A DNA stretch of 64,000 nucleotides, taken from a virus. The position numbers and the translations under genes are program-made. The DNA lies in IMG/VR virus record IMGVR_UViG_3300032116_000062, positions 38,381 through 102,380 of that record, one strand, 5' to 3'. The first letter of the stretch is position 1, and each line of letters opens with the position of its first letter. This document shows positions 33,807 to 41,833 of the stretch, one piece after another. The notes beneath the pieces were generated by a model. The model was not told where the DNA came from. It ran no database searches and was given only the letters and a program-made list of their open reading frames with translations.

Positions 33807-35549
33807 ATGGCAGATAAGTCGGTATTTGGCAGGTTACAAAAACTATTTTCAACCAATACAATAATTCGTAAGACACCACAAGGTATAAAAGTTGTTGATA
33901 CAGATGAATATCAATCAATGACTACGAATCTTGTTGACCGTTTTATGAAATTAAAGGTATCTAATTATGCGGGAGGAGTCGAATCGGGGTTAGCATATCA
34001 GCAAGTTCGTATAGACCTATTTAGAGATTATGATTCAATGGATATGGATCCTATAATATGTGCTGCATTAAATGTATATGCAGATGAGTGTACAGCAAGA
34101 AACGAATTTGGCAATGTACTTAAAATACATCATGAAGATGATAACATAAAACAAATACTTGAAAATCTTTTTTATGATATTTTGAATGTTGAGCATAATT
34201 TGTGGATGTGGACTAGAAATCTTGTAAAATATGGTGACTTTTACTTACAATTAGAAATGGCAGAAGGGTTAGGAATTGTAAATGTTCTTCCGATGTCTAC
34301 ATATGAGATGAGTAGAATTGAAGGATTTGATCCGACAAACCCACAAAGAGTAAAATTCGTATACGCACCATATCAGAATCCCTATAACGCTGTAGGACAA
34401 ACTGCAAAAAAAGAATACGAAAACTATGAAGTAGCTCACTTTCGTTTGAATGGTGATGCAAACTTCCTTCCATATGGTAAATCAATGATTGAAGGCGGTA
34501 GAAGAGTTTGGAAACAATTATCTCTTATGGAAGATGCTATGTTAATTCATAGAGTAATGAGAGCTCCTGAAAAAAGAATCTTTAAAGTAGATGTTGGTAA
34601 TATCCCACCAAACGAAGTGGATAACTACATGCAAAAAATTATCAACAATTCTAAAAAAGTTCCGTTTATAGATGAAAGAACGGGAGAATATAATTTAAAA
34701 TATAACATTCAAAACCTAATTGAAGATTATTATATGCCAGTTCGTGGTAGTGATAGTGGTACTTCAATTGATACTCTTAAAGGTTTAGAATACAATATGA
34801 TTGATGATATTAACTACTTAAAGGGTAAGTTAATGGCAGCACTTCAAATTCCAAAAGCATTTTTAGGATATGAAGAAGAAACGAATGGTAAAGCAACTTT
34901 AGCCGGAATGGATGTTAGGTTTGCAAAAACCATAGAAAGAATACAAAGAGTATTGGTATCAGAACTCACAAAGATAGCAATTGTACACTTATACGCTCAG
35001 GGAATAGAAGATGAAAGATTGACTAATTTTTCATTAGAATTAACAATCCCATCCAAAATATATGAGCAAGAAAAAGTTGAATTATATAATGCAAAAGTTC
35101 AATTGATTCAACAAATGCAACAAACTAAAATGTTATCTAAAGAATGGATGTATGAAGCAATACTTGGTATGGCAAAGGATGAGCAAGATCAACAAACATT
35201 GGCCATACTGGAAGATACAAAACAGGCGTTTAGATTAACATCAATAGAAACACAAGGGGTAGATCCAGCAAAGGAAACAGGAACCGATGCACCAACAAAT
35301 GTTGAAGAAGAGATTGCAAAAATAAAAGCGGAGTTAGAAGAAGATGGTGTTGGTAGACCTAAAGATACTATCAGATATGGTAAAGATGATCATCCAGAAG
35401 GAAGAGACCCATTGGGAATTAAAACTCTAAAAGCAAAAGAAGGTTCTGTCAAATATAAACCAAGAAAAAATCCATATTTAGAAATATTTAAAGATATGAA
35501 TGGAAATAAAAAGACAATTTTGACAGAGGATTTGACAAAAGAGCAATAA
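33807..35549 (+). CDS. Portal protein (T4 gp20-like)
   Basis: The 580 residues have the gp20-type order: an N-terminal MSMTTNL-like segment, PIICAALNVYADECTARNE (a T4 portal hallmark), YEVAHFRLNGDANFLPYGKS, LIHRVMRAPEKRIFKVDVG, PVRGSDSGTSIDTLKG and MAALQIPKAFLGYEE. All are typical of T4-family portals, which form the dodecameric gate for DNA and the connector to the neck. The C-terminal part is Lys/Glu-rich and probably disordered. Its position after terminase and before the prohead protease matches T4, apart from the missing sheath and tube genes. Confidence 0.95.
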   Translation: MADKSVFGRLQKLFSTNTIIRKTPQGIKVVDTDEYQSMTTNLVDRFMKLKVSNYAGGVESGLAYQQVRIDLFRDYDSMDMDPIICAALNVYADECTARNEFGNVLKIHHEDDNIKQILENLFYDILNVEHNLWMWTRNLVKYGDFYLQLEMAEGLGIVNVLPMSTYEMSRIEGFDPTNPQRVKFVYAPYQNPYNAVGQTAKKEYENYEVAHFRLNGDANFLPYGKSMIEGGRRVWKQLSLMEDAMLIHRVMRAPEKRIFKVDVGNIPPNEVDNYMQKIINNSKKVPFIDERTGEYNLKYNIQNLIEDYYMPVRGSDSGTSIDTLKGLEYNMIDDINYLKGKLMAALQIPKAFLGYEEETNGKATLAGMDVRFAKTIERIQRVLVSELTKIAIVHLYAQGIEDERLTNFSLELTIPSKIYEQEKVELYNAKVQLIQQMQQTKMLSKEWMYEAILGMAKDEQDQQTLAILEDTKQAFRLTSIETQGVDPAKETGTDAPTNVEEEIAKIKAELEEDGVGRPKDTIRYGKDDHPEGRDPLGIKTLKAKEGSVKYKPRKNPYLEIFKDMNGNKKTILTEDLTKEQ

Positions 35550-35562
35550 ACCAATAGAAAAA

Positions 35563-35572
35563 TATATTTATA
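35563..35572 (+). promoter_or_regulatory. ATATTTATA element (candidate late promoter)
   Basis: TATATTTATA lies 21 bases before the ATG at 35594. The same element precedes other structural genes. Confidence 0.4.
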
Positions 35573-35593
35573 TCTGATTAATTGTATAAATTG

Positions 35594-36466
35594 ATGAAAA
35601 AAATAAAACATTCAAAGTTTAAAAATACAGGATTCATTTTTGAATTGCTTGTAAGACAAGTTACATCTGAAATACTTTCATCTAACAAATCTGTAGCTGA
35701 AACTATTCTTAAAGAATTTTTTAATTCCAAAAAGGAATTATCAAAAGAATTGAAATTATATCAATATTTGATAAATGAAAAATACAATTCCGAATCTAAA
35801 GCGGAAAAGTTTATAGATACGATATGCGAAGCTAGAAAGAGATTAGATGAAAAAAAATTGACAAAAGAAAAATATTCTTTGATTAAAGAAATAAAGGAGA
35901 GATACAATATAGATGAATTTATTAAATCTCCTATTTCAAATTATAAAACGTTAGCATCAATTTACAAAATATTTGAGGTAATCACATCCAATGAACAATA
36001 TGAACCAACGGATATTGTAAACTCAAGATTTACTATAACGGAAAATATAATAAACACATCTATACAAAATAAAGATTCAAAAATAAAAGATGCAGTTTTA
36101 GAAGAATATAGAAAGCAAGATGAGGATTTAAGAGCCGTATCTTACAAATTACTAGTTGAATCTTTTAATAACAAATATAAAAATCTTACCGCAAATCAGA
36201 AAGCATTATTGAGAGAATATATCAATAATATCAATAACACAGGTAAGTTAAATGAGTATGTATCAAACGAAGTTATAAGTTTAACAAACGAACTAAAAGA
36301 AATTGGTACAAAGATATCTGATAAAGTTACTAAAATAAAATTAGCAGAAACAATCGCAAATATAAAAAAAATAAAATCTGTTAAAAAGATAAAAGAAGAA
36401 CACTTATCGGCAATGATGATGACATATGAATTATTAAATGAATTGAAAAATGCAATCAAAAAATAA
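35594..36466 (+). CDS. Hypothetical head-module protein, helical
   Basis: ATG 35594 (290 residues) is preferred to a TTG at 35582, being the first ATG after the candidate promoter. The product is Lys/Glu-rich and almost entirely helical. Its N-terminal FKNTGFIFELLVRQVTSEIL resembles a pattern I associate with uncharacterised T4-like phage proteins encoded between portal and prohead protease. No catalytic motif is visible. An assembly or prohead-core role is inferred from position. Its 3' end overlaps the next gene by 17 bases. Confidence 0.6.
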   Translation: MKKIKHSKFKNTGFIFELLVRQVTSEILSSNKSVAETILKEFFNSKKELSKELKLYQYLINEKYNSESKAEKFIDTICEARKRLDEKKLTKEKYSLIKEIKERYNIDEFIKSPISNYKTLASIYKIFEVITSNEQYEPTDIVNSRFTITENIINTSIQNKDSKIKDAVLEEYRKQDEDLRAVSYKLLVESFNNKYKNLTANQKALLREYINNINNTGKLNEYVSNEVISLTNELKEIGTKISDKVTKIKLAETIANIKKIKSVKKIKEEHLSAMMMTYELLNELKNAIKK

Positions 36467-36884
36467 TTTAGACGAAAAAAAGATAAGTGAGTTAAAAGAA
36501 AAAATCCGTAAAATGGTTAGGGAGATGAATACCAATGCGAATGTGCAAGGGTATAATACACCAAAAGCATTTGGTAAACCTGAAAACGAAAAAAAGAAAG
36601 GTAAAAGGTTAGCAGATTTGACAGGATATAGTGTAGTTAGTGAAAATCGCTGGTTGGAGTTAAAGAGGGATGAATCAACGGCACAGGCAAAGATTGGTAG
36701 AGGAATTTCTAACATCAATAAACAATTGAAAGAAATGGAAAGATTTCTCAATTGGTATGGTAGAATTAAAAATGAAAGTGGAGTGGATAATAAATCTTAT
36801 TGGAAAAGAACTAATCACCATATTTATGCTATAAAGGAACGATTATTAAAATTGGACCAGAAAATAAGACAAATATCAGAATAA
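36450..36884 (+). CDS. Hypothetical basic protein of the head module
   Basis: The 144-residue protein is very rich in Lys, Arg and Glu, with helical ends (KIRKMVREMN near the start, AIKERLLKLDQKIRQ at the end) and a middle containing YNTPKAFGKPE and LTGYSVVSENRW. No family is recognised. Its stop overlaps the next start (TAATG). Prohead assembly is a reasonable guess from position alone. Confidence 0.6.
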   Translation: MQSKNNLDEKKISELKEKIRKMVREMNTNANVQGYNTPKAFGKPENEKKKGKRLADLTGYSVVSENRWLELKRDESTAQAKIGRGISNINKQLKEMERFLNWYGRIKNESGVDNKSYWKRTNHHIYAIKERLLKLDQKIRQISE

Positions 36885-37186
36885 TGAAAAAATCAGAATT
36901 AATAGAACTTATCAAACAAGTCGTTAAAGAGGAAAACGATTACCAAGAATTATTCAAAACAATGTTGAATAAAAGTGGTAAATCAATAGAATCCATGAGT
37001 GATGATGAAAAGAAAAAATTCTTCAATGCAGTGGATAAGGCTTACAAAGCAAAGCAAGAGGGAAAATTGAGAGGATATAACGAATTGACTGATAAGCAAA
37101 AACAAATTGATGTAGATAAGGATGGTGAGATTGAAGGTTCGGATTTGGCCGCATTAAGGTCCAAAAACGAACAAAAAAAAAAGTAA
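36884..37186 (+). CDS. Small EF-hand-like protein, probable -1 frameshift donor
   Basis: The 100 residues begin MKKSELIELIKQVVKEE and end in KKK directly before a TAA stop. A single EF-hand-type loop, DVDKDGEIEGSD (Asp76, Asp78, Asp80, Glu82, with Asp87 at the last position), is seen near the C-terminus. Its last codons form the slippery heptamer A AAA AAG immediately before the stop. A -1 shift there would read through into the membrane-protein frame at 37183. The N-terminal segment ends in VKE, like other candidate capsid-targeted proteins here. Confidence 0.65.
   Translation: MKKSELIELIKQVVKEENDYQELFKTMLNKSGKSIESMSDDEKKKFFNAVDKAYKAKQEGKLRGYNELTDKQKQIDVDKDGEIEGSDLAALRSKNEQKKK
37177..37186 (+). 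other. Candidate -1 ribosomal frameshift site (A AAA AAG TAA)
   Basis: A ten-A run (37173-37182) ends in the exact dnaX-type slippery heptamer A AAA AAG, in the right register for the upstream gene, with the stop codon TAA next. A -1 shift makes the next codon GTA at 37183. The downstream frame is then open through Val-Asn-Glu-Asn-Leu into the membrane segment and on to 37596. A possible 8-bp hairpin (37208-37215 with 37221-37228) lies 24 bases downstream, farther than usual for a stimulator. Confidence 0.55.
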
Positions 37187-37218
37187 ATGAAAACCTTGCT
37201 ATTGGATTACTATCCGTA

Positions 37219-37596
37219 TTGGGTAGTATTATCATAGGTAAGGTTGTTTTTTATTATTTGTATGAGTTAGGTAAATCCGGATTAAATTATTTTTTCGGAA
37301 AACCAAACTACAAAGAACCGGTTAAGAAAATTTTAGATTCATTATCAAACAACAGAAAGTTTGTAGATGATATGTCTAAAATGATTAACCCACAAAAAGG
37401 AATGGATAGTTCTACTATTGATAAAATTGTGAAAATGCCATTGGTACAATCACAGATATCAAAACAGATAGGATCTAAAAATTCTAATATAGATAAAACT
37501 GAAATAGAAAATCAGTTGAAAACTATTATTTCTAAATCTTGGAACGATTTAAGTAGTAAAGTGATGGATAAAGTAAAAAATGATTTAAAAAAATGA
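37219..37596 (+). CDS. Small membrane protein (TTG start, or frameshifted extension of the upstream gene)
   Basis: The frame is open from before 37183, but the only conventional start in it is TTG 37219 (125 residues), which lies in the middle of a membrane helix. Reading from the slippery site instead gives the complete helix NLAIGLLSVLGSIIIGKVVF and no orphan start. The rest is a charged, probably helical region (KKILDSLSNNRKFVDDM, then IDKTEIENQLKTII). The upstream frame may therefore be its true N-terminus. No homologous family is recognised. Its end overlaps the protease gene by 4 bases. Confidence 0.55.
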   Translation: MGSIIIGKVVFYYLYELGKSGLNYFFGKPNYKEPVKKILDSLSNNRKFVDDMSKMINPQKGMDSSTIDKIVKMPLVQSQISKQIGSKNSNIDKTEIENQLKTIISKSWNDLSSKVMDKVKNDLKK

Positions 37597-38183
37597 GTAA
37601 GAATCTTCTAATAGAAACACATCTTTTCGAGGCAAAGCTCGTTAAAGAAGAAAACGGAACATATTTGGTCCAGGGAATCCTTCAGAGAGCCGGTGCGCCA
37701 AATCAAAATAATAGAAGATATCCGAGAGAAATACTTGAAAGAGAATGTAAAAAATACGACCAACTAATTAAAGAAAGACGTGCACTTGGTGAATTAGATC
37801 ACCCAGATTCTCCGGTTATTAATTTGAAAAACGTATCACATAATATTAGAGAAATTTGGTGGGAAGGGGATGATGTGATGGGTAAAGTGGAAATACTATC
37901 TACACCATCCGGAAACATATTAAAAGAATTATTAAAAAATAATATTCGTTTAGGAATATCATCAAGAGGATTGGGTTCTGTAAAAGAATTGAACGATGGA
38001 ACTGTGATGGTGCAAGAAGATTTTGAATTGGTAGGATGGGATTTTGTTTCAAACCCATCAACTCACGGAGCATTTATGGCACCTTTACAAGAATCGAAGC
38101 AGTGGAAACAAATTGCTGAAGAGTGTGGTAAGTGGTGTAAATCGCAAGACCTTATGAGAGAAATAATAATTGAATTAAATTAA
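37593..38183 (+). CDS. Prohead core protease (T4 gp21-like, S80/U9 class)
   Basis: The 196-residue enzyme has the fold-specific pattern of phage prohead proteases: NNRRYPREILERE, then GELDHPDSP with catalytic His70, GKVEILSTPSG, and RLGISSRGLGS with the nucleophilic Ser at 123/124. VGWDFVSNPST completes the fold and contributes an acidic residue. In T4 this enzyme cuts scaffold, capsid and internal proteins after (L/I)xE during maturation. Similar LxE or IxE sequences near the ends of neighbouring proteins suggest the same specificity here. Confidence 0.9.
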   Translation: MSKNLLIETHLFEAKLVKEENGTYLVQGILQRAGAPNQNNRRYPREILERECKKYDQLIKERRALGELDHPDSPVINLKNVSHNIREIWWEGDDVMGKVEILSTPSGNILKELLKNNIRLGISSRGLGSVKELNDGTVMVQEDFELVGWDFVSNPSTHGAFMAPLQESKQWKQIAEECGKWCKSQDLMREIIIELN

Positions 38184-38184
38184 T

Positions 38185-38499
38185 ATGGCAAAATTAATAA
38201 ACTTATTACCTACAAATCTTAAAGAGGCAAAAAATGTCGATGTTTCTGATTTGGTAAAACGAATTGAGAAGCATACTGATAGAAATGCACATACCGAATC
38301 TGTATTAGAATTGGCAAAGTTCTTAAAAGAAAAAAAGATGGAAAACATCTTAAATTCAATTATGGATATTCATAAAGAAATGGGAAGCATGCCATCGGAA
38401 TTATCCAAATTAAGAGGACAAATTTTAGATGAATTACTTAAATTTGTTAAAACTAAATATGGATATGATATTTATACACAAATAAACTCTGCTTTCTAA
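38185..38499 (+). CDS. Hypothetical head protein with short targeting-like N-terminus (1)
   Basis: The 104-residue protein begins MAKLINLLPTNLKEAKN. LKE is followed by Ala, as expected for a capsid-targeting peptide cut by the protease encoded just upstream. The rest is helical and charged, with no recognised family. A copy of the GATATTTATA element lies inside its end (38467-38476), 22 bases before the next gene. It shares its N-terminal pattern with the proteins at 38499 and 38990. Confidence 0.55.
   Translation: MAKLINLLPTNLKEAKNVDVSDLVKRIEKHTDRNAHTESVLELAKFLKEKKMENILNSIMDIHKEMGSMPSELSKLRGQILDELLKFVKTKYGYDIYTQINSAF
38467..38476 (+). promoter_or_regulatory. ATATTTATA element inside the preceding gene
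   Basis: GATATTTATA lies 22 bases before the ATG at 38499, within the coding sequence of the previous gene. It may be a late promoter or simply coding sequence (the residues read YDIYT). Confidence 0.3.
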
Positions 38500-38987
38500 T
38501 GAAAAAATTAAAAAACTTATTGCCTAAACAGAAAGTAAATGAAGCAATCTCATCTTCAAAAAGTGTAAAAGATTTTAAATTTTCAAAAGACGAGCTCGAA
38601 TTCTTACAGGCATTAATAAATGGTGTAGGAAGTGGACAACATCCATATGCAGATAGTAGAACTATTGGTTCGTTTAATATGAAGTATGTTGATGGGTTGA
38701 TGAAAAAAGTTAAAAACAAAGTTCCATCTAAATTCAAATCACAATACAATAGTGTTTTATTAAAATTAGGACAAGTAAATGAAGATTTGGAAGATATGGA
38801 TGTTGCAATTCCATCGAAAGTTGAAAGATTTTTAGATAGAGCATTGAATGTAATAAAATCTTATAACTTACCAAGAAAAAAAGAGCAACTTGTTATTGCA
38901 AAATTAGTTGATGCATTGGGAATGAACCCATCAGAACTACAACAGGCAGTGCAGAAGTTGAAAAGATATAAAATTGTAAAGAGATAA
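38499..38987 (+). CDS. Hypothetical head protein with short targeting-like N-terminus (2)
   Basis: The 162 residues start MKKLKNLLPKQKVNEA, where VNE followed by Ala resembles a protease cut site, although Val instead of Leu or Ile makes it a weaker match. The rest is a Lys-rich helical protein (FSKDELEFLQALING, then SKVERFLDRALNVI). Its C-terminus (LGMNPSELQQAVQKLKRYKI) looks like a small helix-turn-helix, but no family is recognised. It probably belongs to the internal head proteins. Confidence 0.55.
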   Translation: MKKLKNLLPKQKVNEAISSSKSVKDFKFSKDELEFLQALINGVGSGQHPYADSRTIGSFNMKYVDGLMKKVKNKVPSKFKSQYNSVLLKLGQVNEDLEDMDVAIPSKVERFLDRALNVIKSYNLPRKKEQLVIAKLVDALGMNPSELQQAVQKLKRYKIVKR

Positions 38988-38989
38988 CT

Positions 38990-39520
38990 ATGATAAAGTT
39001 AAAAAATATTTTAAGAGAAACCGAAGAGTTTCAACAACTACCGTCCGAATTAAAAAGACATTTTTTAGAAATCATATCTACCTATGGACAGCATAGAGAA
39101 AGTATGAAAAGAAAATCGGATATCAGACAGATTGCTGAAACACTTGGTGCAATTGCAGACGCTGCACAGGAGTATACTTTAAGAGAGGGTGGTGATTGGT
39201 TCGATAGAGTGACTATTAAGAGAAATATGAATGAACTTAAAAAGTTACAGGCTGCATTTGAAAAAGAATCAATTGAAGCAAAATCACAAGAACAAAGACT
39301 TGAAGCTCTTTACGAAGATATGGGACACGTATTGGGTAGATATTTTGAAATAGCAGAAATCACAGAAGAACAAATGCACCAAAGATTGGGTTTGCAAGAA
39401 AAGGCACCTGAAGGATGGGAAAAGACGGTAAAAGCAATGAAAGATGAACCGGGTATCGATAACCCATGGGCATTGGCACATTGGATGAAAGGACAAGGAT
39501 ACAAATCTCATAAAAAATAA
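38990..39520 (+). CDS. Hypothetical head protein with WALAHWMKGQGYKSH C-terminus
   Basis: The 176 residues begin MIKLKNILRETEEF, with LRE as a candidate cut. The middle is helical (RQIAETLGAIADAAQEYTL). The C-terminal segment NPWALAHWMKGQGYKSHK resembles a tail widespread among hypothetical proteins of T4-like cyanophages and related phages, often encoded near capsid genes. Function is unknown; a virion internal or assembly role is inferred from the neighbours. Confidence 0.6.
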   Translation: MIKLKNILRETEEFQQLPSELKRHFLEIISTYGQHRESMKRKSDIRQIAETLGAIADAAQEYTLREGGDWFDRVTIKRNMNELKKLQAAFEKESIEAKSQEQRLEALYEDMGHVLGRYFEIAEITEEQMHQRLGLQEKAPEGWEKTVKAMKDEPGIDNPWALAHWMKGQGYKSHKK

Positions 39521-39522
39521 TT

Positions 39523-39894
39523 ATGGAACAATTAGCATCATTATTATTGCATAGCAGAACACAGGCGCATGTATTTCATGTTGGTGTTTCCGGAGTAGGG
39601 GCAGACTCGGCACATAGAGCATTACAGCATTACTATGATACTATTGTTGATTTAGTTGACGGATTGGTTGAAGTTTATCAAGGAAAAGAAGGATTAATTA
39701 AATTACAACCAATAAGTGGTTTAGATACAAATTGTGAAATAGAAAATATCATATCTTATTTTGATAAACTTTGTAAAATTGTTGCAAAATTAAGACAAGA
39801 TAAAAAACTACAAGATAGTTGGATTCAGAATGATATTGATACGGTAGTTTCGTTACTTTATTCTACAAAGTACAGACTAACCTATCTTAAATAA
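39523..39894 (+). CDS. DUF5856-like ferritin-fold protein
   Basis: The 123 residues form four helices with the pattern LHSRTQAHVFHVGVSG, then ADSAHRALQHYYDTIVDLVD, then CEIENIISYFDKLCKIVAKL. This matches the phage family DUF5856, which resembles a minimal ferritin/Dps-like bundle with His and Glu/Asp residues where metal would bind. Metal binding is possible but not proven. The next gene starts exactly at its last base (TAATG). The family assignment is by eye. Confidence 0.55.
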   Translation: MEQLASLLLHSRTQAHVFHVGVSGVGADSAHRALQHYYDTIVDLVDGLVEVYQGKEGLIKLQPISGLDTNCEIENIISYFDKLCKIVAKLRQDKKLQDSWIQNDIDTVVSLLYSTKYRLTYLK

Positions 39895-40160
39895 TGGAAG
39901 AAGTAAAAGAAAATTTTATATCTAAAAACTGGCAAATAATAGTTGGGGTGCTGACGGTAGCATTCGCAGCCGGTGGTATTTTTAGCGAATTCAGATTGAT
40001 GCACAAAGAGATAGATGAAATAAAAAAAGAAACGGATTCCAAAGTTCATCAGATTATAGAAGAAAGAGAAAGAAAAAACAATTGGTTGCAAGAACAAGAA
40101 GAAAGGATTGATGAACTTGAGGAATGGAAAGCCTTTGAAGATGGAAAAGCAAGCAAATAA
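39894..40160 (+). CDS. Small membrane protein with coiled coil 1
   Basis: The 88 residues have one membrane segment near the N-terminus (WQIIVGVLTVAFAAGGIF, about 13-30) followed by a charged coiled coil (EIDEIKKETDSKVHQIIEE). Its end overlaps the next gene by 20 bases. The pair resembles T4-type small membrane proteins that make up holin or spanin-like lysis partners, but no specific signature is present. Function is unknown. Confidence 0.55.
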   Translation: MEEVKENFISKNWQIIVGVLTVAFAAGGIFSEFRLMHKEIDEIKKETDSKVHQIIEERERKNNWLQEQEERIDELEEWKAFEDGKASK

Positions 40161-40410
40161 TTTTACAGATACATTTTTCAGTAAGTTAAAAGAACAATCT
40201 TTTACAATCATTGTATTGGTAGGAATAATGGTTTATCAGAATCATATATTTTCTGGTCAAATGGAAGAGTATAAAAAAATGATAAATCAAAAAGAAGAAC
40301 TAATTTTAAAACTCACCGATGAGGAACGTAGTAGGTTAATAGAGAGAGAAAAATATTTAATTGAACAGAGAGATAAGTTTATAGAAGATTTAATTGAAAG
40401 AAATAATTAA
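40141..40410 (+). CDS. Small membrane protein with coiled coil 2
   Basis: ATG 40141 (89 residues) is chosen over the TTG at 40108, as it lies nearest the previous gene's end. The membrane segment FTIIVLVGIMVYQNHIF is near residues 17-33 and a charged coiled-coil region (EEYKKMINQKEELILKL, then EREKYLIEQRDKFIEDL) follows. Together with the gene before it, it forms a two-protein pair with the same topology in overlapping frames. Such embedded pairs are seen in lysis cassettes, but the evidence is structural only. Confidence 0.55.
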   Translation: MEKQANNFTDTFFSKLKEQSFTIIVLVGIMVYQNHIFSGQMEEYKKMINQKEELILKLTDEERSRLIEREKYLIEQRDKFIEDLIERNN

Positions 40411-40597
40411 TTTTCTTTAGTTTTCTAAAAAATTTTTATATATATTATCAAATATCCCATTCCCTATGGGATTTATACGTTTAGACATAGTTGATTAATG
40501 AATACCCTTCTCTTATAAGGTGTGACCGAACAATCAACATAATTACATTGGAGTTTCCTACGAAATAACTTCACTAACAAAATTAAGGAGAAACAAA
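40411..40597 (+). promoter_or_regulatory. Structured 187-base leader before the scaffold gene
   Basis: This is the longest non-coding gap in the window. A TATATATATT-type AT stretch at about 40437-40446 could be a promoter. Downstream are a perfect 7-bp hairpin (40454-40460 with 40466-40472) and a 7-bp long-range stem, GTTGATT (40490-40496) with AATCAAC (40532-40538), that encloses a smaller CCTT/AAGG stem. A clear Shine-Dalgarno-like AAGGAG lies 8 bases before the ATG at 40598, one of very few in the window. A structured leader that boosts or controls scaffold and capsid expression is proposed. Confidence 0.5.
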
Positions 40598-41806
40598 ATG
40601 GCAAATTCAAAATTGTTAAAAGAAGCAATTGCCGACGCTAAAGCCGTAAAAGAAACTGCATTAGCTAACGCAAAACTCGCTCTTGAAGAAGCATTCACTC
40701 CAAGACTTCAATCTATCTTATCTCAAAAATTGAGAGCAGAAGCTGAAGATAACAAAGAGGATGCAGAAAAAGTAGACGAGGAATTGGATTCTTCAAACAT
40801 TGGTTCTTCTACTTCTAATCCTAAATTAGACGCACACACCGAATTTGAGGGTGGCTCTACTGAAACATCTTCCGCTGCACCAGGTGCAGAAGTTGATGAT
40901 TACAAAAAGGTAGCTGACATCAACGAAGAAGAAGGTATGGAAATGGGCGATGATGAAAAATCGAAAGATGATGAAATCGCTGAATTAAGAGCTAGATTAG
41001 CAGAATTAGAAGCAGGAGATGAAATGGGTGGAGATGAAGATGAAATGGGTTCAGATGATGAATTCAATTTCGATTCAGAAGAAGGTGATGGTGAAGATTA
41101 CATGCCAACCGGTGACGAAACAGAGGACACCGAAGAAGATGACATGGATTTGGAAGCTATCATCAGAGAGTTAGAAGCACAATTAGGTGAAGAAGAAGGT
41201 TCAGAAGAAGAGATGCCTGCAGATGATTCAGCAATGGCTGAAAATTTAGCAGACGGATCAGAAGCAGGAACTGACAAAGGTGAAGATCCTAAAGTGGTTG
41301 TAACTAACGAAGAAGAAGAAATGAAAGATGACGAAGAGAAAAACGAAGTTATCGATCTTGAAGAAATTCTTCGTGAAATGGAAGCGGACATGAAAAAAGG
41401 TGATGAAGATGAGAAAAAAGATGAGTCTTTGAAAGCGGAGTTGAACGAAGCTTACAATACTATCAAATCTCTTCAAAAAACTATCAACGAGGTGAACTTA
41501 TTGAACGCTAAGTTGTTGTTCGCAAACAAATTATTCAGAGCGCATAATATGACCAACGAACAGAAGGTTAAAGTTATCGAAACTTTGGATAGAACAAAAT
41601 CAGTTAGAGAAGTTAAGTTGGTTTACTCTACATTAGCAGAGAATTTCAAATACGCTACATCTAACAAATCTACTAAAAAAGCAATTTCTGAAGGAATCGC
41701 ATCTAAAGCAGTTAAATCAACTGCACCAAAAGCGGCTAAACAAGTAATTGCAGAATCTGCAGATTTTTCTGATAGATTTAAAAAGTTAGCAGGTATTATT
41801 AAGTAA
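40598..41806 (+). CDS. Acidic prohead scaffold/core protein (T4 gp22-like)
   Basis: The 402-residue protein is extremely acidic in its middle (about 45-275, dominated by Glu and Asp), with a helical N-terminus KLLKEAIADAKAVKETALAN and C-terminus. It lies exactly between the prohead protease module and the major capsid gene, where T4 has the scaffold gp22. Helical, acidic scaffolds are degraded by the protease during maturation. N-terminal LLKEA fits the (L/I)xE-type cut. It is one of very few genes with a strong Shine-Dalgarno sequence, in line with high expression. Confidence 0.75.
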   Translation: MANSKLLKEAIADAKAVKETALANAKLALEEAFTPRLQSILSQKLRAEAEDNKEDAEKVDEELDSSNIGSSTSNPKLDAHTEFEGGSTETSSAAPGAEVDDYKKVADINEEEGMEMGDDEKSKDDEIAELRARLAELEAGDEMGGDEDEMGSDDEFNFDSEEGDGEDYMPTGDETEDTEEDDMDLEAIIRELEAQLGEEEGSEEEMPADDSAMAENLADGSEAGTDKGEDPKVVVTNEEEEMKDDEEKNEVIDLEEILREMEADMKKGDEDEKKDESLKAELNEAYNTIKSLQKTINEVNLLNAKLLFANKLFRAHNMTNEQKVKVIETLDRTKSVREVKLVYSTLAENFKYATSNKSTKKAISEGIASKAVKSTAPKAAKQVIAESADFSDRFKKLAGIIK

Positions 41807-41833
41807 TAAACAAAATAATTAAAATTAATTAAA

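Noticed and set aside
37187-37237. A 16-codon ATG frame just after the slippery site
   Set aside because: It is out of frame with the membrane protein and has no family; it probably reflects chance, while the frameshift explanation fits the open frame better.
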